Shown: positions 1-12,015, numbered from the stretch's first letter. The stretch: DNA of 64,000 nucleotides from Hymenobacter sedentarius (GCF_001507645.1 NZ_CP013909.1:1736001-1800000), one strand, 5' to 3'. The notes: a model not told the origin generated them from the sequence alone. Numbers and translations are program-made.

Positions 1-78
1 CTGAGCGGTGGGGGCGGCCAGGAGCAACAGCGCTACCGGCCCAAGGGCCAATAGGCGCGACACAAAGGAATTAATCAT
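1..78 (-). CDS. Secreted protein, N-terminal part only (cut by window edge)
   Basis: The reading frame starts with ATG at 78-76 on the minus strand and runs off the left edge after 26 codons. The visible peptide has a short polar start (MINSFVSR), a hydrophobic core rich in Leu, Ala and Pro, and an Ala-X-Ala-type end (AAPTAQ). It therefore looks like a Sec signal peptide, cleaved near the Ala-Gln at the edge. Function cannot be told from this fragment. Start and strand are probable, not certain, because so little sequence is visible. Confidence 0.5.
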   Translation of the reverse strand, partial: MINSFVSRLLALGPVALLLLAAPTAQ

Positions 79-501
79 AGAAGGAATAGCAGAAAAAGTA
101 AAACTCCAGGGGCATGGCTGGCCAGAGTATCAGCGTAGTAGCAGGCCCAGGCGGCTTTATTTACAGCTAACCTAATGAAAAACTAGTTCCCGGGCCACAT
201 CGCGCCGTGCATTGCCGTCCCGTTGCAGCTTCTCGCAGCAGTTTGATAGGGCTGGTTTGGAGGGGATAATTAGGTGGTTTTCGGCGCGTTTGGGCCGTGG
301 CGGGCCAGGCGCTGCTCTTGGGATAGGCGCGCTGGCCAAGTGGGAATTTAGCTAGATGCGCTTAGAGCTTGAGCCGCTCGCAGGTACTGGTGGGAAGGGA
401 CACGTTGCCAGCCGGTGCATTACCACCCGGGCACCGACCATAAAAGCCAGTTGGGCAAGCGGTGGGCAATAAGGGAGCATTCTTACGGAAGCGGAATCTC
501 G
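79..501. other. Intergenic stretch, no gene seen
   Basis: This 423-base gap lies between the start of the edge gene and the stop of the hybrid kinase, both on the minus strand. Open frames here are short and out of character for the neighbourhood. I see no hairpin with a T tract, no tRNA and no long repeat. Confidence 0.5.
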
Positions 502-3324
502 TCAGGCGGGCACTTCCATCGGCAGCACGCGCAGCAGCTCTTCCAGCGCCAGCGCCAGCTGGCCGGCTGCGCTTTGGCGTTCGGCATCGGAGCTGGTGGC
601 GGCCTCCAGGCATTGGAGCCAGGGCGCCAGGCCGGCGGCCCCGAGCAGCTGCAGCGAGGGCCGCAGCTTGTGGGCCACGGCGGCCGCGGTGGGCCAGTTG
701 CCTGCGGCCTGGGCGGCGCGCAGGTCGGCTACGCTGCCGGGCGTGTTGGTGCGGAAGGACGTCAGGATGCGGTTCATGAAGGCCGTGTTACCGCGGGCCG
801 TTTGGTGAAGCAGGGCCAGGTCGAAGGGTGGTTTCTCCTCGGGTGGCGCGGCGGCCGGACTGGCGTCTGGCGTCGCGGCGGGTTCGCTCGGCGGCGCGGG
901 TGCCTCCGTCGAAGGGGCATCGGGGCGGGAATTCGGGCGCGGTAATTCCACCAAAGGCCCGTTGGCGCCCGAAATCAGGGAGGCCAGCTTGCTGAGCAGC
1001 TCGGCTTCGTCGAACGGCTTGGACAGGGTGTCGTTCATGCCCGCGGCGGCGTACTTTTCCGCATCGGCCCGGAAGGCGTTGGCCGTGAGGGCGAGGATGG
1101 GCGTGGCGGCCCGCGCGGCATCGGGGTAGGCGCGGATGTGGGCCGTGGCTTCCAGACCGTTCATGCCCGGCATCTGGATGTCCATGAGGATGACGTCGTA
1201 GCGGCTCTGCTCGAATAGCACCAGGGCTTCGACGCCGCTGGCGGCTTCGTCGACGATTACGCCGTGGCTTTCCAGCAGCAGTTGGGCTACTTCGCGGTTC
1301 ACGGGGTTGTCTTCTACCAGCAGCACGCGGCGGCCGCGCACGGCCGCTTCCTGCACCGGCACAATGGGAGCCATGGCCGTACGGCGGGCCTCGGCGCTGG
1401 CTTTGGGCAGGGTCGTAATGAACGAAAACGAGCTGCCTTGCCCGTACTGGCTTTGCACCGTGAGCCGGCCCCCCATCTGGGCCACCAGCGCCCGGCTGAT
1501 GCTCAGGCCCAGGCCGGTGCCCCCAAACTGCCGGGTGGTGTCGGCGTAGGCCTGGGTAAACTCCTGGAAAATGCTCTCCAACTTGTCGGGCGCAATGCCA
1601 ATGCCGCTGTCCGTCACCCGGAACTCGGTGGTAAGGGTGTCCTCGGTTTCGCTCACAAAGTACCCGCCCACCGACACCGTGCCGCCCGACGGCGTAAACT
1701 TGATGGCGTTCGATAGCAGGTTAATCAGAATCTGGTTGAGCCGGTACGAATCGCCCACCACCCACGGCAGGGGGCAGGAGTCGCGCAGCAGCGTGCCCAC
1801 CACCCGGATGCCCTTTTCCTGCGCCTGTATCACCAGCGGCTCGGCCGCCTTGCCCATCGAATCGCAGAGGTTGAAGGCCGACTGTTCCAAATCCAGCTTG
1901 CCGGAGGTGATTTTGGCCATGTCGAGCACGTCGTTTACCACATTGAGCAGGTGGCGCCCCGAATGCTGAATGATGGCGGTGTAGTTGCGCTGCTGCTCGT
2001 TGAGGCCGGTCTTGACCAGCAGGTTGGTCATGCCCAGCACGCCATTTAGCGGCGTGCGGATTTCGTGGCTCATGTTGGCCAGGAAATTCTCGCGGGACGT
2101 GGCCGCCGCTTCGGCTGCGTGCTGGGCGTTCTTGAGGTCCGTGATGTCGGTGCTCACGCCGAGTACCTGGGCCGTGCCATCGGCCAGCACCAGCGGGCAG
2201 CGTACGGTCTGGTACCAGCGCACTTCGCCATTAGCCAGCTTCACCGAGGTTTGAATGGTGAGCTGCTCGCCCGTCTGGAGGACTTGCTGGTCGGCCCGCA
2301 CCGATGTCTCGATTTCCTCTTTGCTCAGGGCTGCTTCCATGGAGTCCGTGTTCGCCAGCTGGCGGGCGCGGCTGCGCAGGGCCACCATCTCGGCGTTCTC
2401 AAACATGGTCCGCCCTTCGGCGTCGCGCACCCAAATCAGGTTGGGGTTGAGGTCCAGCACCAGGTTGGTGAACGTTTGCTGGGCCAGCGCCTGGGCCTCG
2501 CTCTGGCGGGAGCGCGCCTCGGCCTGGCGCCGGTTGGTGATGTCGAGGCCGTAGCACATCATTTCCCGCAGCACCCCATCGGCCCCAAAGATGGGCTGGT
2601 AATAACACTGCCAATAAATGGCGATTTCGCCGGTGGGCCCCGGCCAGCGCTCTTCCCAGCTCACCACCTCGCGGTTGGTCACCGCGCGCTCAAACAGGCG
2701 GCGCCGGCGCACGGCCAGCGCGGGAGGCAGCCCCACGTTGGCGCAGTGGTCGGCAAAATTCTGCCCAGCCCGCGCCTTCCGCAGCGCCGGGTCGGGTTCG
2801 GCATAGGGGTTCACGTAGCGGTAGCGCTGGTCGGGGTCGAGCACCGTCACCACGGCCGGCAAGTGGGCCAGAATGGTTTCGTAGAACTCACGCTGCTCGC
2901 GGGTTTCCTGCTCGGCCTGCCGCTGCGCGGTCACGTCGGTGAGGTACAGCATGGCAACGCCCTCTTCCGGCACCGGCACCGCAAACAGTAGAAACTGCAG
3001 GCCGTTGGCCAGCAAGTCGCGTTGCAGCTTCTCGCTGCTGCGCAGCGCTTGCATGGCCGCCTGCATCAGCTGCGGGCGCACCCGCGAGGGCCCTGTGGCT
3101 TGCAGCTCATCGGCCAGCATGGCCGCCGCCGGGTTAGCATAAAGCAGTTCCCCGGCAGCATTTAGCCGCAAAACCGGGTTGGGATTGAACTGGGGGATGC
3201 GGCCAGCGGTGCGCAGCCGGGCCGCCTCGGCCTGCGCCTCGGCACAGCGGGCTCGTTCGGCCAGGAGCAGGGCGCGGAGTTCGGCCGGGTCGTCCGGCAG
3301 GAGCGAGAGGTCATCAGCTGTCAT
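502..3324 (-). CDS. Hybrid sensor histidine kinase (PAS-PAS-PAS-HisKA-HATPase-REC-Hpt)
   Basis: A 940-residue soluble-looking phosphorelay kinase. Three PAS-like segments (about 45-140, 145-270 and 285-400) precede a HisKA domain with the phosphoacceptor His420 in SHEIRTPLNG. The ATPase domain has the N box (NLLSNAIKF), DSGIGI and GGTGLGL. A receiver domain follows with Asp715 in MDIQMPGMNG and Lys769, then a Pro/Ala linker and a C-terminal Hpt domain with His885 in AHKLRPSLQLLG. All relay residues are present, so the protein could carry a His-Asp-His relay alone and needs only a separate output regulator, which is not next to it. No membrane helix is visible. The frame is open 51 codons further upstream, but those codons come from a GAATGA repeat tract; MTADDL at 3324 is the better start. 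Confidence 0.93.
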   Translation of the reverse strand: MTADDLSLLPDDPAELRALLLAERARCAEAQAEAARLRTAGRIPQFNPNPVLRLNAAGELLYANPAAAMLADELQATGPSRVRPQLMQAAMQALRSSEKLQRDLLANGLQFLLFAVPVPEEGVAMLYLTDVTAQRQAEQETREQREFYETILAHLPAVVTVLDPDQRYRYVNPYAEPDPALRKARAGQNFADHCANVGLPPALAVRRRRLFERAVTNREVVSWEERWPGPTGEIAIYWQCYYQPIFGADGVLREMMCYGLDITNRRQAEARSRQSEAQALAQQTFTNLVLDLNPNLIWVRDAEGRTMFENAEMVALRSRARQLANTDSMEAALSKEEIETSVRADQQVLQTGEQLTIQTSVKLANGEVRWYQTVRCPLVLADGTAQVLGVSTDITDLKNAQHAAEAAATSRENFLANMSHEIRTPLNGVLGMTNLLVKTGLNEQQRNYTAIIQHSGRHLLNVVNDVLDMAKITSGKLDLEQSAFNLCDSMGKAAEPLVIQAQEKGIRVVGTLLRDSCPLPWVVGDSYRLNQILINLLSNAIKFTPSGGTVSVGGYFVSETEDTLTTEFRVTDSGIGIAPDKLESIFQEFTQAYADTTRQFGGTGLGLSISRALVAQMGGRLTVQSQYGQGSSFSFITTLPKASAEARRTAMAPIVPVQEAAVRGRRVLLVEDNPVNREVAQLLLESHGVIVDEAASGVEALVLFEQSRYDVILMDIQMPGMNGLEATAHIRAYPDAARAATPILALTANAFRADAEKYAAAGMNDTLSKPFDEAELLSKLASLISGANGPLVELPRPNSRPDAPSTEAPAPPSEPAATPDASPAAAPPEEKPPFDLALLHQTARGNTAFMNRILTSFRTNTPGSVADLRAAQAAGNWPTAAAVAHKLRPSLQLLGAAGLAPWLQCLEAATSSDAERQSAAGQLALALEELLRVLPMEVPA

Positions 3325-3384
3325 CACCTTGCAAAGATGCCTGACAGTAACCAGAACGCTGTGATGGCGCTGCGCGCAATTAAT

Positions 3385-3514
3385 AATGAAGAATGAAGAA
3401 TGAAGAATGAAGAATGAGGAATGAGGAATGAAGAATTGGGAATTGAGCTGAAGGGCCCGAACTTCCTCATTCCTCATTCCTCATTCCTCATTCTTCATTC
3501 CTCATTCCTCATTC
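3385..3514. repeat. GAATGA(A/G) heptamer tandem array arranged as a large palindrome
   Basis: The left arm (about 3385-3434) is a head-to-tail array of the heptamer GAATGA followed by A or G. The right arm (about 3464-3514) is the same array in reverse complement (CCTCATT, TCTTCATT). The 30-base spacer holds the motif TTGAGCTGAA at 3443-3452. Folded, it would form a stem of roughly 45-50 bp. It lies between rpoN and the kinase, which point the same way. Such arrays are degenerate enough to mislead gene callers: the kinase frame runs through it. Confidence 0.85.
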
Positions 3515-3528
3515 AGCGACGCGCAGCG

Positions 3529-5121
3529 CTAAAGTTCTTTGCGCAGGCGGGCCACCGGAATATTGAGCTGTTCGCGGTACTTGGCCACGGTACGGCGGGC
3601 AATGTTGTAGCCGCGGGCGTTGAGCATCTTTTCCAGCTTGTCGTCACTCAGGGGCCGCTCTTTGCTTTCCTTGCCAATCAGTTCTTTCAGGATGCTTTTC
3701 ACCTCGCGGCTGCTGGCGTCCTCGCCCGAGTCGGTGGCAATGCCTTCGGAGAAGAAGTATTTGAGCGGGTAGATGCCGAACTCCGTCTGGATGGACTTGG
3801 AGTTGGCCACGCGGCTCACCGTTGAAATGTCCATGCCGATGCGCTGGGCAATATCCTTCAGAATCATGGGCTTGAGCTTGCCTTCGTCGCCTTCGGCAAA
3901 GAAGTCGCGCTGCAGTTCCACAATGGCGTTCATGGTGCGCAGCAAGGTGTTCTGGCGCTGCCGGATGGCGTCGATAAACCACTTGGCCGAGTCGAGCTTC
4001 TGCTTCACGAAGGTCACGGCTTCCTTCATCTTGGCGTCCTTCTTGGCCGCCTTGTCGTAGGTCCGGAACATCTCGGTGTAGGCCGGGCTCACGCGCAGTT
4101 CGGGGGCATTGCGGGCGTTCAGGGTCAGGTTGAAGACGCCGTTGTCATTCGTCAAAATGAAGTCCGGCATGAGGTACTGGGTCTTGCCCAGGCCGCTGGG
4201 GCCGCTACCGCCCGGCTTGGGGTTGAGCTTCAGAATGACGTTGATGGCCTCCTTGAGCTCGTCGTCCTCAAGGTCCAATTTCTGCTGAATGCGGGGGTAG
4301 TGCTTCTTGCTGAACTCGTCGAACGTTTCGGTGAGAATGCGCTCGGCGTTGGTGGTGGCCTCATCCTGGGGCCGGCGCTCGAGCTGCAGGAGCAGGCACT
4401 CGGGCAGGTCGCGCGCGCCGATGCCGGGCGGGTCGAAGCCCTGAATCACGCGCAGCACGGCCTCAATCTCGGTCACGGTCACTTCCAGATTCTGCGAAAA
4501 GGCCAGGTCGTTGGCAATGGCTGAGAGGTCGCGCCGGATGTAGCCATCGCCGTCGATGGAGCCGATGAGCTGCTGCCCAATGGCCTCCTGGCGCTCGTCG
4601 AGGTCGGCAAAATGGAGCTGGTCGAGCAGCGAATCCATGAGCGAGCCGCTGGTGTCGGCCAGGGGCGTGTCGCGCTCCTCTTCTTCGCCGGGGCCGTCGC
4701 CCTGCATCTTGTAGCCGGCTATTTCGTCGTCGTTGAGGTAGTCGCTCAGGTCGAGGTCGGTGTTGTCGGGCGCGGCTTCGCTGTCAGCGGGGCTCTCGTC
4801 CTTGGGCTGAAGCTCGGGCTCAGGCATTTCGTCGGCCATTTCCTGGTCGGCGCCGCGGTCGTCAAAGTCTTCGTCGAGCGTGTTTTCGTCGTTGTCGAGG
4901 GACGCATCCGGGTCGTCTGAGTCGTCGCTGTCGTCCTCGTCGCGCTCCATTTCCTCGGGCTCGTCGTCGGCCTCGTCCTCTTCCAGGGCGGGGTTTACCT
5001 CCATCTCCTCCTTGATGCGGGTTTCAAGCTCGGCCGTAGGAATCTGCAGCAGCTTAATAAACTGAATCTGCTGCGGGCTAAGCTTTTGGGAAAGGAGCTG
5101 TTTAAGGTCGAGGCGTTGCAT
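3529..5121 (-). CDS. rpoN: RNA polymerase sigma-54 factor RpoN
   Basis: This 530-residue sigma-54 factor has the glutamine/leucine-rich region I at the N terminus (MQRLDLKQLLSQKLSPQQIQ) for activator response, the core-binding and HTH regions, and the C-terminal RpoN box ARRTVAKYRE at about 508-517, which recognises the -24 element. Region II (about 45-130) is strikingly acidic, with long Asp/Glu runs broken by Ser. Family knowledge: sigma-54 needs a bacterial enhancer-binding AAA+ activator, and none is encoded in this window. Next downstream on the same strand is the hybrid kinase, separated by the GAATGA palindrome, so co-transcription is doubtful. Confidence 0.97.
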   Translation of the reverse strand: MQRLDLKQLLSQKLSPQQIQFIKLLQIPTAELETRIKEEMEVNPALEEDEADDEPEEMERDEDDSDDSDDPDASLDNDENTLDEDFDDRGADQEMADEMPEPELQPKDESPADSEAAPDNTDLDLSDYLNDDEIAGYKMQGDGPGEEEERDTPLADTSGSLMDSLLDQLHFADLDERQEAIGQQLIGSIDGDGYIRRDLSAIANDLAFSQNLEVTVTEIEAVLRVIQGFDPPGIGARDLPECLLLQLERRPQDEATTNAERILTETFDEFSKKHYPRIQQKLDLEDDELKEAINVILKLNPKPGGSGPSGLGKTQYLMPDFILTNDNGVFNLTLNARNAPELRVSPAYTEMFRTYDKAAKKDAKMKEAVTFVKQKLDSAKWFIDAIRQRQNTLLRTMNAIVELQRDFFAEGDEGKLKPMILKDIAQRIGMDISTVSRVANSKSIQTEFGIYPLKYFFSEGIATDSGEDASSREVKSILKELIGKESKERPLSDDKLEKMLNARGYNIARRTVAKYREQLNIPVARLRKEL

Positions 5122-5256
5122 AGAAACGAAAATACGAAAAGGCCGGGCCGGCAGCCATTTTTACTAAAATTTGGCATGAAAAGTTGGCGACGACCGCACC
5201 TCCCGCTGCCAGCCAGGGCAGCCCCAACGCTATACTCACGCATTGCGGCGCTATTC

Positions 5257-5273
5257 TCCAACTACAAGTTGGA
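5257..5273. promoter_or_regulatory. Short perfect inverted repeat upstream of asnS
   Basis: TCCAACT and AGTTGGA are perfect inverted copies around a 3-base centre. They lie 9 bases upstream of the -7 element of asnS and about 47 bases before its start codon. It could be an operator or a chance dyad; no second copy was noticed. Confidence 0.35.
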
Positions 5274-5281
5274 GTTACGGC

Positions 5282-5289
5282 TACCTTTG
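5282..5289 (+). promoter_or_regulatory. -7 promoter element of asnS (TACCTTTG)
   Basis: TACCTTTG matches the Bacteroidota -7 consensus TAnnTTTG exactly and lies 31 bases before the asnS ATG. No TTG is present at the usual -33 distance, so only half of the promoter is clear. The same octamer precedes uvrA and the gene at the right edge. Confidence 0.6.
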
Positions 5290-5319
5290 CCCCCTTATCA
5301 CCCGCTTCTCCGCTAAGTT

Positions 5320-6714
5320 ATGTCCCTCAAACGGTCCACCGTGCAGCAACTTCTGTCGAGCCAGGAGCTCGACCGCGAAGTTCTCGTCAAAGGTTGGGTT
5401 CGCACCCGCCGCAGCAACAAATACGTCGCGTTCATCGCCGTCAACGACGGCTCCGTCATCCACAACCTCCAGGTGGTGGCCGATGCCGAAAAGTTTCCGG
5501 AAGATAGCCTAAAAGACGTAGCTACGGGCGCTTCGGTGGCCGTGCGCGGCACGCTGGTGGCCTCGCAGGGCAAAGGGCAGACCGTCGAAATCCAGGCCAC
5601 CGAAATTACCGTCCTCGGCAAAGCCGACCCGGAGGAGTACCCGCTGCAGAAGAAAGGCCACTCGCTGGAGTTTCTGCGCGAAATCGCCCACCTGCGCCCC
5701 CGCACCAACACCTTCGGGGCGGTGCTGCGCGTGCGCCATGCCCTGGCGTTTGCCGTGCACGAGTACTTCAACAAAAACGGCTTCTACTACGTCCACACGC
5801 CCATCATCACCGGTTCCGACGCCGAGGGCGCGGGCCAGATGTTCCGCGTGACCACGCTGGCGCCCGAGCACCCGCCCCGCACCGCCGACGGTTCCGTGGA
5901 CTTCACCGAAGACTTCTTCGGCAAGGCGACCAACCTTACCGTATCGGGCCAGCTCGAAGGCGAGATTGCGGCCATGGCCCTGGGCAAGGTCTACACCTTT
6001 GGCCCCACCTTCCGGGCCGAAAACTCCAACACGGCCCGCCACTTGGCCGAGTTCTGGATGATTGAGCCGGAAATGGCCTTTTATGAACTGGAAGACAACA
6101 TGGACCTGGCCGAGGACTTTCTCAAAAGCCTGGTGAAGTATGCGCTCGAACACTGCGCCGACGACCTGGCTTTCCTCAACGAGCAGTACGACAAGGAACT
6201 GCTAGGCCGGCTCAACTCGGTGGTGGAAACCGATTTCAAGCGCCTGACCTATACTGAGGCCATCGAAATCCTGAAATCGGCGAAGCAGAAGTTTGAATTC
6301 CCCGTGGACTGGGGCACCGACCTGCAGAGCGAGCACGAGCGCTACCTCGTAGAGAAGCACTTCAAGAAGCCGGTTATCCTGACCAACTACCCGAAGGAAA
6401 TCAAGGCTTTCTACATGAAGCTGGACGAGGACGGCCGCACCGTGCGCGCCATGGACGTGCTGTTTCCCGGCATCGGCGAAATCATCGGCGGCTCGCAGCG
6501 CGAAGAAGACCTCACCAAGCTCACCACCCGCATGGCCGAAATGCACGTGCCCACCGAAGACCTCTGGTGGTACCTAGACCTGCGCAAGTTTGGCACCGCG
6601 CCGCACTCCGGCTTCGGCCTGGGCTTCGAGCGCCTGGTGCTGTTCGTAACCGGGATGGCCAACATCCGCGACGTGATTCCCTTCCCGCGCTTCCCCAAGA
6701 ACGCGGCGTTTTAA
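5320..6714 (+). CDS. asnS: Asparagine--tRNA ligase
   Basis: A 464-residue class IIb aminoacyl-tRNA synthetase that charges tRNA-Asn. An N-terminal OB-fold anticodon-binding domain (about 15-110) is followed by the class II catalytic core. Motif 2 is visible in [15 protein letters not shown] and motif 3 in [12 protein letters not shown], and the end [11 protein letters not shown] is typical of AsnRS rather than AspRS. Length is normal for the family. It is a single-gene unit with a TACCTTTG element upstream and a strong bidirectional terminator downstream. Confidence 0.97.
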   Translation: MSLKRSTVQQLLSSQELDREVLVKGWVRTRRSNKYVAFIAVNDGSVIHNLQVVADAEKFPEDSLKDVATGASVAVRGTLVASQGKGQTVEIQATEITVLGKADPEEYPLQKKGHSLEFLREIAHLRPRTNTFGAVLRVRHALAFAVHEYFNKNGFYYVHTPIITGSDAEGAGQMFRVTTLAPEHPPRTADGSVDFTEDFFGKATNLTVSGQLEGEIAAMALGKVYTFGPTFRAENSNTARHLAEFWMIEPEMAFYELEDNMDLAEDFLKSLVKYALEHCADDLAFLNEQYDKELLGRLNSVVETDFKRLTYTEAIEILKSAKQKFEFPVDWGTDLQSEHERYLVEKHFKKPVILTNYPKEIKAFYMKLDEDGRTVRAMDVLFPGIGEIIGGSQREEDLTKLTTRMAEMHVPTEDLWWYLDLRKFGTAPHSGFGLGFERLVLFVTGMANIRDVIPFPRFPKNAAF

Positions 6715-6731
6715 AATCATCGAAGGCAGCT

Positions 6732-6775
6732 AGCACAAAAAAGGCGACTCCGCATGGAGTCGCCTTTTTTGTGCT
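6732..6775. terminator. Bidirectional terminator between asnS and the converging secreted-protein gene
   Basis: Two perfectly complementary 20-base arms (AGCACAAAAAAGGCGACTCC and its complement) flank the 4-base loop GCAT, with A and T tracts on either side. It can therefore terminate asnS on the plus strand and the converging gene on the minus strand. Confidence 0.9.
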
Positions 6776-6789
6776 TATTCAATACCGGG

Positions 6790-7470
6790 CTAGTCACGGT
6801 CTTTGCCCTTGCTCTTGCCCTTGCCGTGGCCTTTGCCGCGGTCGTCGTCATTATCATCATTATCATTGCGGCGGTCATCACGGTGGTCGTTACGCGAGTC
6901 GTACCGGCGGTCATCGCGCCGGTCGTTGGGGTAACGTCCGTCTGGCAGGCGCCCACCGGGGAGGGGAACGTAAATTCCGCCGTTGCGCCCACGGTCGCGG
7001 TCGTCTCGGTTGCGGTCATCGTCGCGGTCGCGGTATTGCTTTTTGGCCTGGCCGGGAGGTAGGCCGCCGTTGCTGGGGTTGGCGCGGTAACCTTGCTTCT
7101 TGGCTTGGCCAGGAGGCAATGAGCCGTTGCTGGGGTTGCCGCCACGGGGGTAGCGGTTGCGGTATTCGTCGTAGCGCGTCCAGGGCTGAGCGCCCACATA
7201 GTCTACTACCACAGGGTGGAAGTCGCTGGGGTCATAGCCGCTGAGGGTGGTGGTGCGCACCCACTGCCCATTGCGCGACACGATGTACTGGCGGGCCGGC
7301 ACGTCGTAGAAGCCATTGGTTTCGGGGATGTAGTAATACTGCGCCCCGGCCGGCACGGCCGGCCCCCAGCTGGGCGGGGTGATGTTGACCTGGGCATGGG
7401 CAGCCGGCGCGGCGACCAGCGCGAAGGCGCTAAGCAACGCAACGCGTAAGGGCTTAAGGAGATGTTTCAT
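6790..7470 (-). CDS. Secreted protein with PPGQAKK repeats and a highly charged tail
   Basis: A 226-residue exported protein of unknown function. The N terminus MKHLLKPLR plus a hydrophobic core ending AHAQ is a Sec signal peptide. The mature front half has a compact aromatic domain (YYYIPETNGFYDVP ... WVRTTTLSGYDP). Two copies of NPSNG(S/G)LPPGQAKK follow, then a disordered tail dominated by Arg, Asp, Asn and Gly and ending in Lys/Gly. LPPGQAKK resembles a short motif seen in RcnB-like periplasmic proteins; that is only a resemblance. I chose the ATG at 7470 rather than 7482 because it starts a normal signal peptide. Confidence 0.8.
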   Translation of the reverse strand: MKHLLKPLRVALLSAFALVAAPAAHAQVNITPPSWGPAVPAGAQYYYIPETNGFYDVPARQYIVSRNGQWVRTTTLSGYDPSDFHPVVVDYVGAQPWTRYDEYRNRYPRGGNPSNGSLPPGQAKKQGYRANPSNGGLPPGQAKKQYRDRDDDRNRDDRDRGRNGGIYVPLPGGRLPDGRYPNDRRDDRRYDSRNDHRDDRRNDNDDNDDDRGKGHGKGKSKGKDRD

Positions 7471-7700
7471 AAGAAGCGGCAAAGTGAAAGCGAAAGAGTT
7501 ACTGCTGAGCCATTGGCAAGGACAGTGCCAATAAGCGCGGGGCTAATACGGGGCGGCCGGGCACAGCGTTCAAGCCGACCATTTACAAATGCGGGCACAA
7601 ACTGTGGGGCGTTGCTGTTGTGCACCAACTCGCCTATTCCAACTGGCTAATGCGACTGGCAAATATGCGGTTGTGATTAGCCATCGGGCTCCCTTTTTCG

Positions 7701-7708
7701 TACCTTTG
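7701..7708 (+). promoter_or_regulatory. -7 promoter element of uvrA (TACCTTTG)
   Basis: This is an exact TAnnTTTG match 25 bases before the uvrA start codon, identical to the asnS element. The closest upstream TTG is 27 bases away, longer than the usual spacer, so the -33 half is unsure. Confidence 0.6.
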
Positions 7709-7732
7709 CGCACTTATTCGCTGCGTTTCTGA

Positions 7733-10780
<3,048 letters not shown>

Positions 10781-10815
10781 TAAATAGAAAAAGCAATTTA
10801 TTGATTCTTAGCCAG

Positions 10816-10860
10816 CACCGTCGGCAACCCACAAATTTGTGGGCTGCCGACGGTGTTTTT
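10816..10860 (+). terminator. Rho-independent terminator of uvrA
   Basis: CACCGTCGGCA pairs with TGCCGACGGTG around an inner CCCACAAATTTGTGGG stem, followed by GTTTTTGTTG. It lies 36 bases after the uvrA stop codon. Confidence 0.88.
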
Positions 10861-10861
10861 G

Positions 10862-10892
10862 TTGGTGGCTGTGGAGAATACGGGTAGTTTAG
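10862..10892 (+). promoter_or_regulatory. Candidate promoter TTG-N20-TAGTTTAG
   Basis: TTG at 10862-10864 and TAGTTTAG at 10885-10892 are 20 bases apart, the normal spacing for a Bacteroidota promoter. The -7 box differs from consensus only at the last two bases. It sits 30 bases before the ATG of the small exported protein and just after the uvrA terminator. Confidence 0.5.
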
Positions 10893-10921
10893 CCCCTCTT
10901 TTTCCCACCTTATTACTGCTT

Positions 10922-11329
10922 ATGCTAAAATCTGTACTCTTCTCCGGTCTGCTCATCGTTGCCATTGCCACGGCGCCACCCAAAAGCACGCGGTGGATGG
11001 GCAGCGTGAGCAATGGCATGAAAGGCGACAAAATCAGCTTTGTGGTGTCGCCCGATGGCAAGACCCTGTCGGAGCTGACGTTTGACGGCTACTGGCGGTG
11101 CAGCGGCCGGCTCGAACGCCAGGTGGTAGGCCCCAAAGACACTTTTTCCATCGTGAACGGCAAGGTGAGCGGCGTGGCCCTCGACCCGCCCACCGGCGGC
11201 ACCTGGCGCTTCGAGCTGCAGGGCGACTTCAGCGCCAAAACGGCCGCGACGGGCACTTTTCGCATGAACATCACCGGCCTGGGCTGCGATACCTACAAGC
11301 TGCAGTGGGCCGCCGCGCCGGTGCGCTAA
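10922..11329 (+). CDS. Small exported protein of unknown function
   Basis: 135 residues. MLKSVLFSGLLIVAIATAPPK is a short signal peptide or anchor. The rest is a beta-rich domain with two cysteines (WRCSGR and GLGCDTYKLQW) placed to form a disulphide. It looks like a small periplasmic or outer-surface beta sandwich, but I do not recognise the family. I rejected the longer frame from 10853 because its first codons overlap the uvrA terminator. The gene converges on the TMEM175-like gene; the stop codons TAA and TAG share bases 11327-11328. Confidence 0.75.
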   Translation: MLKSVLFSGLLIVAIATAPPKSTRWMGSVSNGMKGDKISFVVSPDGKTLSELTFDGYWRCSGRLERQVVGPKDTFSIVNGKVSGVALDPPTGGTWRFELQGDFSAKTAATGTFRMNITGLGCDTYKLQWAAAPVR

Positions 11330-12015
11330 TGGGTGGGCACCAGCGGTTGCCGGGCTTCGAACTCCCGCAGGAGGCGCCGGTAGCGGCGACCGTACAGCAG
11401 CACGAACGGAAATATCAGGATGGGCACAAACCGGCCGAACCAGGGGCTGGGTAACGTCAGCACCAGGATGATGCCCAGCAGGAATACGCTCACCGGAATC
11501 AGGGGCCGCCACGGGTCCAGGTCGGGGTGGGCGGCCACGTCCGGGTGCACGAAACCGTACTTGGGGTTGGCCAGGCTGCTTTGCATGCGCAGCTGCAACA
11601 GCCTGGTGCCGATAACGCTGGTGCAATAGAGCACGAAGGGCACGTTGAGCTGCGGGTACTCGCCGTAGTACGCCGACGTGAAGGGCATGAGGACATTGCT
11701 GAGTAAAAAGAAAATATTGAGCCAAATCAGGCCATCGTTGTAGTGCCGCACAAACCGAAAGATGCGGTGGTGGGCGGCCCAGTAGGTGGCAATGACAAAG
11801 AAGCCGATGAAGAAGCCCACGAACTTGGGAATGAGCCGCAACAGGCTCACCAGAGCTTCGTGCTCGGTGCGGTGGTGCAGCTCCGGAACTTTTATCTCGA
11901 TGATGAGCAGCGTGATGGCAATGGCAAATACAGCGTCGGAAAACAGAATGATGCGTTCGAGCTGAAACTCGGTGCGGTCGTAGGGGTGCAGGCCAGTGTC
12001 GGGGGAGTGGGACAT
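11326..12015 (-). CDS. TMEM175-family potassium channel-like membrane protein (DUF1211)
   Basis: A 229-residue integral membrane protein. The first helix carries the family signature R-IILFSDAVFAIAITLLI, where the FSD motif lines the pore in TMEM175 proteins. Five further hydrophobic segments are visible, giving six in total. Family knowledge: bacterial members have one six-helix repeat and assemble as tetramers that conduct K+ weakly. Start MSHSPDTGLHPYDR at 12015 is preferred over the TTG-type extension from 12057, which overlaps a terminator. Confidence 0.88.
   Translation of the reverse strand: MSHSPDTGLHPYDRTEFQLERIILFSDAVFAIAITLLIIEIKVPELHHRTEHEALVSLLRLIPKFVGFFIGFFVIATYWAAHHRIFRFVRHYNDGLIWLNIFFLLSNVLMPFTSAYYGEYPQLNVPFVLYCTSVIGTRLLQLRMQSSLANPKYGFVHPDVAAHPDLDPWRPLIPVSVFLLGIILVLTLPSPWFGRFVPILIFPFVLLYGRRYRRLLREFEARQPLVPTH

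Noticed and set aside
3325..3477. 51-codon N-terminal extension of the hybrid kinase
   Set aside because: These codons are the GAATGA repeat arm read in frame (Phe-Ile-Leu-His-Ser-Ser runs) and not kinase sequence.
3385..3514. CRISPR-like array
   Set aside because: The repeat unit is only seven bases and there are no unique spacers; it is a heptamer tandem array in two inverted arms, with no cas gene nearby.
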